Below, piece by piece: positions 16,384 to 24,101 of a stretch of 64,000 nucleotides of DNA. The DNA is taken from contig NZ_JBKBHC010000002.1 of assembly GCF_046297895.1 (NCBI RefSeq), positions 404,666-468,665 of the forward strand, written 5' to 3'. Numbering within the stretch: the stretch's first letter is position 1; every line of letters starts with the position of its first letter. The translations under genes were made by a program, and so were the position numbers. Below the pieces are notes generated by a model. It saw nothing but the letters and a program-made list of their open reading frames with translations, was not told where the DNA came from and did not search any database. This DNA comes from Ferrovibrio sp046297895. GTDB taxonomy: Bacteria; Pseudomonadota; Alphaproteobacteria; Ferrovibrionales; Ferrovibrionaceae.

Positions 16384-17922
16384 TCAGACTTCGAAGTCGC
16401 TGGATGCGACATGGGTTTCGCCGCCCAGGCGCCAGCTCGGCCGATCCGGGCGCGAGGGCAAGAACCCGAGACGCACGGGTTCCGACAGCAGGCAGCCGGC
16501 CACGGCATCCAGGCCGTCGTCGCGGCCCAGGCTGGAGCGGCCCTGATGGCCCGGCCGCCATTCGCGCATCTCGGTGAAGAAAGGCGTCTGCGCCACGCTG
16601 TCATGGGCCTTGAGTGCGCCGGCAGCCAGCACGGTGTCGAAGGCTTCGAGAATGCGCACCGCCTTGGCCTTGCGGCTGGTGCATTCGATCACGCCGGTGC
16701 CGCAACCGGCCTCGGCCAGGGCCCGGCGCAGCAGGCCGGGCAGGAATTTACCCAGGCCATTCGTCTCCAACCGGATGGCCGGCAGATACAGTTCCTTGGC
16801 GAATTGCGCCGCCTGCCGGCAGAGCTGGCTGGCGGCGTCAGTGGGATCGCGCGGATCCTGCTGCAGCCAGCGGATGCGGTGCAGCCAGTAGCCGCCCTCG
16901 CCATCGGCGAACACGGCGGCGATCACGCTGCCATCGCCCTTGCGCGGGGAACCGTAGGATGGATCCCACCAGCAACTAGCCGAAACCATGCGCTTAGGGC
17001 CGATCTCGATGCGAAGCCGCTCGCCGCTCAGCACATCGACCTTCAACTCGTCGCCATAGCTGTCGATCAGGTCGGGATCCAGACGGCCGTCTTCGGCCGA
17101 GGTGGGGCGCAGCAGCATTTGCGCGGCAAAGCGTGCGGGGCCCGTGCGGCGGCGGATCAGATCCAGCCGCTCGCGCGGGAAACGCTCGGGCCAGCGGCTC
17201 TGGCCATGCTCGTCCAGCACCGGCAGCACCAGACGCTGGAAGCCGGCCAGGAAGGGCGCTTCCTCGCCGGTCTCGCGGCGCGGCTCAAGCGCGTAGATCG
17301 AATAATAGGAATGCGGCGTGCCGATATATAGCTGCGTGCCCTCGGGCACCAGCACGTAATCGATTTCGGCCAGCCGGGCGCGCAGTTCCTCGCGTTTGAC
17401 CGGCGTGTCGCAGGTGGCCGGCACCTCCACGTCATCGCAGAGCACGATATCGGCGCGGCAGCCGGTGATGTTGCCGTTCAATCCGCGTGCCAACATCGAG
17501 GGATCGCGCCATTCCTTGGTCCGCCGCACGGTGAACTGGTCGGCGGCCCACTGATCGCGCTTGAGCGGGCGCAGCGAGACGGTGAGCGGATGGCGTTCTA
17601 TGACGCGCTTGACGTTGCGCACCATCTTGCGTGCCAATGCCTGTTCGGCCGCCAGCACGAGGATGCGCAGGCTCGGGTCGCGCAGCAGCAGCCAGGCAGC
17701 GAAGAGCCCGACCAGGGTGGATTTGCCGGCATCGCGGAAGACCAGCAGCAGCAGTTCGCGCTTGCCTTCCACCCAGTTCTGCTCAAGCCAGGCGAGGATC
17801 TCGCGATGCAGATCGGGCATGCCAAGATGCTGGCGCTGGTTCCAGAAGCGTACGAACTCGACCAGCGAGACCTGGATGGCCACCTCGCGCGATACGCTGC
17901 GGATCGGCGTGACATCAATCAC
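16384..17922 (-). CDS. Terminase large subunit
   Basis: A 512-aa DNA packaging motor: Walker A-like VFRDAGKSTL (residues 61-70), Walker B RADIVLCDDVE (156-166) with the catalytic acid, and a C-terminal RNase H-type nuclease with WWDPSYGSPRKGDG, LETNGLGKFLP and RDDGLDAVAG. I start it at a GTG at 17922 that overlaps the small-subunit stop and has GAGG six bases upstream; the open frame before this is a shadow of the small subunit. All nuclease acids appear intact, so the protein may still work. Confidence 0.93.
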   Translation of the reverse strand: MIDVTPIRSVSREVAIQVSLVEFVRFWNQRQHLGMPDLHREILAWLEQNWVEGKRELLLLVFRDAGKSTLVGLFAAWLLLRDPSLRILVLAAEQALARKMVRNVKRVIERHPLTVSLRPLKRDQWAADQFTVRRTKEWRDPSMLARGLNGNITGCRADIVLCDDVEVPATCDTPVKREELRARLAEIDYVLVPEGTQLYIGTPHSYYSIYALEPRRETGEEAPFLAGFQRLVLPVLDEHGQSRWPERFPRERLDLIRRRTGPARFAAQMLLRPTSAEDGRLDPDLIDSYGDELKVDVLSGERLRIEIGPKRMVSASCWWDPSYGSPRKGDGSVIAAVFADGEGGYWLHRIRWLQQDPRDPTDAASQLCRQAAQFAKELYLPAIRLETNGLGKFLPGLLRRALAEAGCGTGVIECTSRKAKAVRILEAFDTVLAAGALKAHDSVAQTPFFTEMREWRPGHQGRSSLGRDDGLDAVAGCLLSEPVRLGFLPSRPDRPSWRLGGETHVASSDFEV

Positions 17923-18202
17923 CGGCAACCTCGTCCAGGCGGGCCACCATGCGGCGATAGGTGTCGAGGTCCAGGTCGATGCCATCGGCGGCATCGGCGG
18001 CATCGACCTTGTCCAGCCCCAGCAGTTTGCGCAGCAGGGCGATATGGCCAAGCACGCTGCGCGCGGTGGCATGGCACTGGGCCATTGCTTTCTCGTTGCC
18101 GGGCAGCTCGGGTCGCACGGGCAGGGAATCGTAGACTTCGGTTACGGCCCGCAGCTTGCGCCAGGCCACGCTGCGGAAATCGTCCGCCGTGTCGTGACTC
18201 AT
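17915..18202 (-). CDS. Probable terminase small subunit
   Basis: A 95-aa helical protein (MSHDTADDFRSVAWRKLRAV...LGHIALLRKLLGLDKVDAADA) just upstream of and overlapping the large terminase gene by eight bases. Size, helical nature and position fit a small terminase subunit or a packaging helper. No helix-turn-helix is obvious, so the call rests mainly on context. Confidence 0.6.
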   Translation of the reverse strand: MSHDTADDFRSVAWRKLRAVTEVYDSLPVRPELPGNEKAMAQCHATARSVLGHIALLRKLLGLDKVDAADAADGIDLDLDTYRRMVARLDEVAGD

Positions 18203-18205
18203 CGT

Positions 18206-18283
18206 TCACTCCCAATGGATCAGCAGGCTGGCCAGCAACAACAAGGCCGCGGCCAGATCGGTCAACGATGGCGACGGTGTCAT
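18206..18283 (-). CDS. 25-residue membrane peptide
   Basis: A 25-codon gene: MTPSPSLTDLAAALLLLASL followed by LIHWE and a stop. Its ATG overlaps the TGA of the ATP-grasp gene in an ATGA junction, and its stop is three bases before the next start. The Leu/Ala core of about 14-16 residues is a minimal transmembrane helix. The coupling strongly suggests it is translated. It could be a holin helper, an assembly peptide or a small partner of the maturation enzymes; nothing decides between these. Confidence 0.6.
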   Translation of the reverse strand: MTPSPSLTDLAAALLLLASLLIHWE

Positions 18284-19467
18284 GGCGCCACCTCCAGGCG
18301 GATTGCGGCGCGGAAGGTGTCCGCGCGCGCGTTGCAGGTTTGCGCATCGCCGCCAACCGCGATGAAGCTGGCCGCCTGGCCGGCAGCGTCGAAACCATCC
18401 CGCGTGCGGCTGCAATCGGCGGCGCGCATGCGCCAGGGCAGGATGCCTTCGCCGGGCGGCGCATGATCGATCCAGAGCAGACGACTGCCCTTCGGGCCAT
18501 GCACCAGATCGATTGCCATGGCCGGCGCCGGCCATGCCGGGTCGAAGGGCTCGCCGAACAGCAGGCTGGCCAGCAGGCGACGATGGTAGGACGGGTCGAG
18601 CGCAGCCATCAGCCAGTCCCAGGTGGATGGCAGGCGCAGGTTGATGTCGGTGAGGTGGAAGCCGGAATCCGAGCGCATGCCCTGAACATGCAGGATGCCG
18701 GTGCCCCAGCCCGACGCCTGGCCGATCATTGCCGACAGGGACGGCAGGCGGTCGGCCAGGTCCGGTGCCGCCGCGGCATGATACAGGCCGCGCTGCCAGC
18801 GCCGGCCCGCCTGATCGGCTGCGGCTGGCTCGAACTGGCCCTCGCAGCGGCACAGTAGCGTGGCGCCGGCGGAATTCAGCAGCACCGCCGCCAGTTCGAT
18901 GCGGTCGCTGTCGATGGCGGCCTGCAGCAGGTTCGGGCCGAGCGGACCGGACCGCTGCTGCTCGAGGAAAAAGGCCGCCGCCAGGTCTTGCGCCGTCAGC
19001 CAGTCGAGGAAATGCCGGGCGGACGGAAAGCGGCGATAGCCCCATGGCCGCGGCGACCAACTGCCTGACGACTGGCATGGTTTCACGATCAGCGGGCCGT
19101 CATACTGCCAGGCACGGAGATCGTCCGGCGCCAGCGGCACGAGCTGCGGCAATGGCGGCAGGCCCAGAAGCCGACCCAGCAGCGGCAGGCCCGTCGCCTT
19201 GTCGGCCAGCGCGGCGGCGAGGGCCGGCGAAAATGCGGCATGGCCGTTGTCTTCATTCAGCCGTGCAGCCGCATGCGCCATGGCGTCGCTGCAGGCCAGC
19301 GCGTATGCGCCCGGCCCGCGCGGCGCCATGGTCATGATTTGTTCCCGATCAGCGCTTTCCAAAACCTGCGCCGACAATCCAAGCGCCTTCGCGGCCGCGG
19401 CGAAATGGGCGGCCTTGTCGCGGCTTTCCCGGCTGGGCGCAACAAGCAGCAGCAGCGCGTCGATCAT
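18280..19467 (-). CDS. ATP-grasp domain protein, prophage-borne
   Basis: A 395-aa protein with the ATP-grasp fold: N-terminal alpha/beta domain, the ATP-binding Lys in GPLIVKP (about K129) followed by a Ser/Gly-rich loop (CQSSGSWSP), a FFLEQQ strand, and the metal-binding TDINLRLP motif (about D274 and N276). ATP-grasp enzymes activate carboxylates as acyl phosphates and join them to amines, alcohols or thiols. It overlaps the upstream radical SAM gene by four bases (ATGA), so the two are made together. The frame is open to 19698, but MIDALLLLVAP is the natural start. It is not a typical phage gene; with a SPASM partner it recalls RiPP maturation systems. Confidence 0.82.
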   Translation of the reverse strand: MIDALLLLVAPSRESRDKAAHFAAAAKALGLSAQVLESADREQIMTMAPRGPGAYALACSDAMAHAAARLNEDNGHAAFSPALAAALADKATGLPLLGRLLGLPPLPQLVPLAPDDLRAWQYDGPLIVKPCQSSGSWSPRPWGYRRFPSARHFLDWLTAQDLAAAFFLEQQRSGPLGPNLLQAAIDSDRIELAAVLLNSAGATLLCRCEGQFEPAAADQAGRRWQRGLYHAAAAPDLADRLPSLSAMIGQASGWGTGILHVQGMRSDSGFHLTDINLRLPSTWDWLMAALDPSYHRRLLASLLFGEPFDPAWPAPAMAIDLVHGPKGSRLLWIDHAPPGEGILPWRMRAADCSRTRDGFDAAGQAASFIAVGGDAQTCNARADTFRAAIRLEVAP

Positions 19468-20804
19468 GCCGCCGCCTCCAGTTCGGCCGGATCGATCACC
19501 ATCATGCACTCGGCCAGGCCATCGCGCCGCGCCGGCCCTTCGATTTCGATCAGCACCAGCCGCGTGAGCCAGTACAGCGCGCCGGCGAAGACCGCGAGAT
19601 TGTGCCAGTAGCTGTTGTCGCAGGCCTGGCGCCACAGGCCATCCTCCAGGAAAAGGCAGGCGCCCTGGCAAAGCGGCAGCACCGGGCAGCGTGCACATTC
19701 CGCCCGCGTCGACCAGTGATGCGCGGTATCAAGGCGGATCTGGTCGATCGCCGTGACATGGCCGATGCGATGCTTCGTCTCTGCCGACATGTTCTGACAG
19801 GTAAGCGCATTGCCCTTCAGATCGACGGCCAGCTTGGATGGATCGTCCATGCCGCATTTCTGTCCCAGGCTCGCAGCCGGGCGCGCCTCGGCGATGTGGC
19901 GGAACAGCGTGCCGATCTTGTCGCGGATCGTGCTGACCGCCATCGCCTCGCCGCGCGCGATTTCCCAGAACAGGTTGCGCATATAGGCCCGGCCATCCGC
20001 ATCCTTGCGCAGGGATAGGCGCATGCCGCCCTCATCATAGGGCAGCAGCACCTCTTCGGTGACCAGCGGCAGGCTGTCAGCCGGAACGCCGAGATGTTCC
20101 GCGATATGATGCCGCACGGCGGTCAGCGACATGTTGCTGCGATGCAGAACCGTGTTGAAGCTGATGCGGCCCTGCGGCGCCAGACGGTCATACAGGCGGC
20201 GCAGCATGGCCCGCTGGGAAACATTCGCGAGCGGATCCGGACCGCGGTATTTCATCGCCGGGCCATCATGACTGATGCCGATACCGAAATTCAGACGGTC
20301 CAGCCAATCGATTTTTTCTTCATCCAGCAGCGAGCCGTTGCTGACCAGGCCGAAGGATGCCTGCGGAAAGCGCTCGCGCAGGGCTTCGGCCAGTGGTTTG
20401 AGCGTTTTCCAGTAGGCAAAAGGCTCGCCGCCCCAGAATTCGATCCGCCGAGGCTCGCCGGCCAGCCATTGCGGCAGCAGATCGAGAAAAGCCGCAACAT
20501 CGCGCGGATCGCCCTGCAGATCCTGCGGCTGGGCGGCCTGATTGCAGTACTGGCAGGCATAATTGCATTTCAGTCCCAGCTGAATCTTCAGCACGCGCGG
20601 CGCCGCGGCTTTGCCGGCGGGCGTCGACGGACTGACCGGAAAGGCCGCCGCGAAGCTGCCGGGCGGCTGGTGGTGAAGTCCCACCGGCCGCAGGTCGACG
20701 GCGCTGCCATCCTCCCAAAGCAGGCTGGCATCGGATGGTTGCCACAGCAGGGTGTGCCGCCGGCCTTGAGGGCCGGCCATACGGAGACGATAGCGCGCCG
20801 TCAT
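19464..20804 (-). CDS. Radical SAM/SPASM maturase-type enzyme, prophage-borne
   Basis: A 446-aa enzyme. The radical SAM cluster motif CxxxCxxC is at C80, C84, C87 (KCNYACQYC), and GGEP follows (FWGGEPFAY). The C-terminal SPASM domain is complete: a Cys, then GNALTC in the GX4C pattern, then CARCPVLPLCQGAC giving CX2CX5CX3C, and a last Cys in ACDNSYW, enough for two auxiliary 4Fe-4S clusters. The first 70 residues form an extra small beta-rich domain that could bind a substrate leader. Such enzymes modify peptides and proteins by radical C-S, C-C or oxidation chemistry. It is 7 bases after the unknown AT-rich gene and overlaps the ATP-grasp gene. Confidence 0.92.
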   Translation of the reverse strand: MTARYRLRMAGPQGRRHTLLWQPSDASLLWEDGSAVDLRPVGLHHQPPGSFAAAFPVSPSTPAGKAAAPRVLKIQLGLKCNYACQYCNQAAQPQDLQGDPRDVAAFLDLLPQWLAGEPRRIEFWGGEPFAYWKTLKPLAEALRERFPQASFGLVSNGSLLDEEKIDWLDRLNFGIGISHDGPAMKYRGPDPLANVSQRAMLRRLYDRLAPQGRISFNTVLHRSNMSLTAVRHHIAEHLGVPADSLPLVTEEVLLPYDEGGMRLSLRKDADGRAYMRNLFWEIARGEAMAVSTIRDKIGTLFRHIAEARPAASLGQKCGMDDPSKLAVDLKGNALTCQNMSAETKHRIGHVTAIDQIRLDTAHHWSTRAECARCPVLPLCQGACLFLEDGLWRQACDNSYWHNLAVFAGALYWLTRLVLIEIEGPARRDGLAECMMVIDPAELEAAA

Positions 20805-20811
20805 GGTGACC

Positions 20812-21747
20812 TCAGACCACAGTGACAATTTTTTCGTCGACGCCGGGATAATAGCGCCAACCAATTTTTATCTTAATTCTATCACCTGGAAATAGGCCGA
20901 GGGCTCCCACACAGAAGAAGGCTTTTCCTAATTTGAGATTTAGTACTTGCTTCGAGAGATAACCGGCATCTACTTCGATATGCACTCGCATATTATTTTC
21001 TGCTAAATATTCATCATTACTTTCATCTATCAACGAAATTGAGAATTTCTCAATTTTCTCAGAAGAAATACTGTCGGGCCCAGAAATTCTTAAAGTAGGC
21101 CATGCCCAATGACCTCCTAATATCGTCTCATAATTATCGATCTGTATCCCATCAGGAGAAACAACTTTGGCGTTTACAAAATTATGCGCAATGCCGAATT
21201 TCGGATTAAATTTTGCATAAAGTATTGCACGAGAAAAATCATTGTCTGCGTATGGCATCATGCAAGTAAGGACAGTGCACTGCTGACGATCATAGTAAAT
21301 GAATTTTTTGTGAGACCTTGCCTGCCAAGTTAACAATGTTCGATTTACGGGTGTTTCCAAATGACCGTCTGTACGGCATGGAATTATCCACTCCGCGCGT
21401 TCACTCAGCGCTCCTCGACCTATTAACGCATCATCCATCGTCATGGAAGTCTGGCTTATTTCCTGCACATAACTTCCAATTCCATCTTCACGAATTGGGT
21501 TGGACGCCCAGAATGCTCTAATTGATGAACGTGGAATCCAACTATCAGCAGGCGTGGACCTGCTAACGCAGAAAGGCTCCACTGGATTAGCTAGAAGTTC
21601 GGCGGCTAAATCTTCGGTTATTATTTTGTTTCGATTTAAGTATCCTCCCGATGGTCGGAAGGTACGTGCCGTAATAATACCATTATCAAAGATAACTTGC
21701 GTAACATATGGAATTGGCAAGTATGGATAAAGGAAATGCCTGTTCAT
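20812..21747 (-). CDS. Unknown AT-rich protein between tail fibre and rSAM gene
   Basis: A 311-aa protein with no domain I recognise, beginning MNRHFLYPYLPIPYVTQVIF and ending GWRYYPGVDEKIVTVV. It is rich in beta-type strands and aromatic residues and has no signal peptide or membrane helix. The DNA is visibly poorer in G+C than every neighbour and uses A/T-ending codons, which suggests recent transfer. AGAGGAT lies before the ATG at 21747, ten bases after the fibre stop. The GGHWAWPTLRISGPD stretch and late beta-rich part would fit a receptor-binding or fibre-tip protein, or a partner of the maturase. Five to six Cys are scattered, not clustered. Confidence 0.75.
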   Translation of the reverse strand: MNRHFLYPYLPIPYVTQVIFDNGIITARTFRPSGGYLNRNKIITEDLAAELLANPVEPFCVSRSTPADSWIPRSSIRAFWASNPIREDGIGSYVQEISQTSMTMDDALIGRGALSERAEWIIPCRTDGHLETPVNRTLLTWQARSHKKFIYYDRQQCTVLTCMMPYADNDFSRAILYAKFNPKFGIAHNFVNAKVVSPDGIQIDNYETILGGHWAWPTLRISGPDSISSEKIEKFSISLIDESNDEYLAENNMRVHIEVDAGYLSKQVLNLKLGKAFFCVGALGLFPGDRIKIKIGWRYYPGVDEKIVTVV

Positions 21748-21757
21748 ATGATCCTCT

Positions 21758-23605
21758 TCATGCGCAATCACAATTGCAATTGCAGTTGCAATTACAGTTG
21801 CAGTTACAGTTCGAGTAGCAGTTGGTAGCGCCGCAGTTGCAGTTGCGCCAATCGCGGCGCTGCACGTCGAAGCCGACCTCGGTGCGCAGCAGGTAGTAGC
21901 TACCGTAAATGCGCTGATTGACCTGACTGACAGGCTGATTGGTGACGCTGGAGCCGCCGGCAAAGTCGTAGCCGGGATTGACGTAGCCAAGCCCAAGCCC
22001 CCAACTCCACCAATTTGCGTTGGGCATGCTCCAGAAGCTGTCGCTCTGGCAATTGCCGTTCGGCACGGTACCGGCACAATTTGCCACCTGCTGTTCAAGA
22101 TAGACGACTTCGCGCGTGCGATGCAGGATCGCATCGCCGATATCCTGGCCACTGGCGAGCTGGAACCCGGTCTGCAGCGGCGATGTGCCGGCGCTTTTGA
22201 TGCTTGGCGCCTGCAATGGCCCCGTCATGACATCACCGGCACGCGCCACTGAATCATCCGGCAGCGACTGCCAGCCAACATCACCATCGGTGGCCGAGAC
22301 CTTGATCAGGATCTGCCCTGCCGAGCCGCCATAGGGCACGCCGATCCCCGGAGCGCCATCCTGCCCGGGAATGCCCTGAGGCCCGATTGGCCCGGCCGGA
22401 CCGGTCTCGCCTTGCGGACCCTGCGCGCCCTGCGGCCCCGCCGGGCCGGTTTCTCCCTGCGGACCCTGCGGCCCGGCAAGGCCGCGAGCCACCAGAAGCG
22501 TCCAGTGCGTTGCGTCGGTGTCGGGAGATGCGGTGTTCGCGACATCGGCGATGCAAATATACGCGCTACCATCATGCTGCACGGCATCGTCGCGCTGATA
22601 GGATGCTGCCGCCTGCCATGCGCCGCGCCAGGTCAGTCCGCGCGGCCCCAGCGGACCGGTTTCGCCCGGTATACCCTGAAGACCCTGCGGGCCCATGGGA
22701 CCTTGCAGGCCCTGCAGGCCCTGCGGGCCCTGCGGGCCGGTATCGCCACGGCCGAAATAAATGCCGCCCGACCAGTCTGCAGATACAGACGAGAGCTTGA
22801 AGAAAAGCTGGCCTGCATCGGCTGCCAGGTAGGCGAAACCCGCAGCCTGCGCATCATGCAGCCCGCGATCGGCAAATGGGCCGATGGCGTCCGGCGTGAA
22901 GGACTGGCCGGCCGGACCCTGAAGGCCCTGGATGCCGGGTGGTCCCTGCAAACCCTGCGGACCGGCCGGACCTTGCGGACCGGTAGCGCCCGGCGGCCCC
23001 GGATCGCCTTGAGGCCCGGGCGGTCCGCCGATGCCTTGCGGACCCTGGGCACCGGTATAGCCGCGCGGACCGACCGGACCGGGTTCGCCTTGCGGGCCGC
23101 GTGGGCCGACCGGCCCGGCCGGAATGTTGCCGCTGCCGAGCAGAACCGGTTGGCCATCGGCATCGAAGGCGAGAATCCGGTTGGCGCGATCGCCGGCGGC
23201 AATCTGCAGATCCTCGGCCGGGTCCAGATCCGCATGCGGCGGCAGCTTGATGCTGCGATCCGCCTTTTCATCGACCTGCTGGATCAGCCAGGTCAGCCGC
23301 TCGAATTCCGCATTCAGGGCGGCCGCGCGCAATACCCCGCCCTCGGAGAACCGCGCGCCGCTGCTGACCGGCAGAATGCGGGCCAGCGTGATCCGTTGGC
23401 CGGCGACCGGCATGTCATCGCCGAAATCGACATAACCTCCCCCGGCACCGTCATCGATCAACTCGACCGAAAAATCCGTATGTGCGGAATCGTCAACCCA
23501 GACATGGACCTCCTCGACGCCGCCGACGGCGAAGTCGAACCCGAACCGGTTCTGGCTGCCGGTAGCGATCAGTTGCACCCGTGGGGGCAGGCTTGATGCT
23601 GACAT
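21758..23605 (-). CDS. Collagen-like tail fibre with Asn-Cys repeat C-terminus
   Basis: A 615-aa predicted tail fibre. Residues 1-115 look like the T7 tail-fibre N-terminal anchor (NRFGFDFAVGGVEEVHVWVD). Collagen-like Gly-X-Y blocks lie at about 164-233, 287-323 and 376-421, separated by small globular inserts (for example AAASYQRDDAVQHDGSAYIC, a carbohydrate-binding-like motif). A C-terminal domain follows, ending from residue 589 in Asn-Cys pairs: two, a spacer, one, a spacer, seven in a row, then Asp-Cys-Ala. Eleven Cys fall in the last 27 residues. Such a tail is not expected in a phage fibre and is a good candidate substrate for the maturase genes directly downstream. Confidence 0.9.
   Translation of the reverse strand: MSASSLPPRVQLIATGSQNRFGFDFAVGGVEEVHVWVDDSAHTDFSVELIDDGAGGGYVDFGDDMPVAGQRITLARILPVSSGARFSEGGVLRAAALNAEFERLTWLIQQVDEKADRSIKLPPHADLDPAEDLQIAAGDRANRILAFDADGQPVLLGSGNIPAGPVGPRGPQGEPGPVGPRGYTGAQGPQGIGGPPGPQGDPGPPGATGPQGPAGPQGLQGPPGIQGLQGPAGQSFTPDAIGPFADRGLHDAQAAGFAYLAADAGQLFFKLSSVSADWSGGIYFGRGDTGPQGPQGLQGLQGPMGPQGLQGIPGETGPLGPRGLTWRGAWQAAASYQRDDAVQHDGSAYICIADVANTASPDTDATHWTLLVARGLAGPQGPQGETGPAGPQGAQGPQGETGPAGPIGPQGIPGQDGAPGIGVPYGGSAGQILIKVSATDGDVGWQSLPDDSVARAGDVMTGPLQAPSIKSAGTSPLQTGFQLASGQDIGDAILHRTREVVYLEQQVANCAGTVPNGNCQSDSFWSMPNANWWSWGLGLGYVNPGYDFAGGSSVTNQPVSQVNQRIYGSYYLLRTEVGFDVQRRDWRNCNCGATNCYSNCNCNCNCNCNCNCDCA
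21770..21811 (-). repeat. Hexanucleotide repeat encoding seven Asn-Cys pairs
   Basis: Seven tandem AAY-TGY hexamers in frame at the 3' end of the tail-fibre gene. Both wobble positions vary between C and T along the array, so the copies are not simply identical slippage products; selection on the peptide seems likely. More diverged Asn-Cys codons continue upstream to 21841. Confidence 0.92.
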
Positions 23606-23618
23606 CTCGTGGCTCCGT

Positions 23619-24101
23619 TTATGGCTTGGTGATGATCTTCTTGAGCTGGTTGCCGCTTTCGATCAGCCCGGCGCCGGCCTTGGCGAACGATGCGAGCGTG
23701 CCAAAAGGGTCTGGCCCTGAGCTGCGGCTGAGCAGATTGAGCTGAATGCCCGACTGCAGGCTGCGGATCTGGCGGTCGATCTGGCTGTTGATGTCATCGC
23801 GCTCGCGTTCGCTCTGGGCCAAAAGATTGTCGAATACGGCATCGCCGGAACCATCGCCGCTGACCCCGCTGCCGGCGAAGGCGGCGCGCTGCGAGGCCAT
23901 GCTGCGCGCCAGACGGTCGCGGCGGTCGCGCTCGGCTTTGGTGCGCTGTTCTTCCAGCGCGGCCATCTGGTCCTGCGCCTGCTGCATCTGGATGGCCTGG
24001 GCCTGGCGCTGGGCTTTCTGCTGCTGGCTGCTTTGAGCAATCGAACTGACCGCCCCCAGCGCCGTGCTGGCCGCCATCAGGAAAGTCTCGATACCGCTCA
24101 T
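23619..24101 (-). CDS. Phage internal virion / core-like protein
   Basis: A 160-aa protein with an N-terminal hydrophobic stretch (ETFLMAASTALGAVSSIAQS), then a long Gln/Ala/Arg-rich helix (QQQKAQRQAQAIQMQQAQDQ), a SMASQRAAFAGSGVSGDGSG hinge and a second helix. This arrangement is common in podovirus proteins located between the tail tube and tail fibre and likened to T7 gp14. It starts one base inside the upstream stop (TGATG). Role: probably ejected into the host envelope during infection. Confidence 0.7.
   Translation of the reverse strand: MSGIETFLMAASTALGAVSSIAQSSQQQKAQRQAQAIQMQQAQDQMAALEEQRTKAERDRRDRLARSMASQRAAFAGSGVSGDGSGDAVFDNLLAQSERERDDINSQIDRQIRSLQSGIQLNLLSRSSGPDPFGTLASFAKAGAGLIESGNQLKKIITKP

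Noticed and set aside
16048..17331. Plus-strand frame opposite the terminase
   Set aside because: Antisense of the large terminase, whose motifs are certain.
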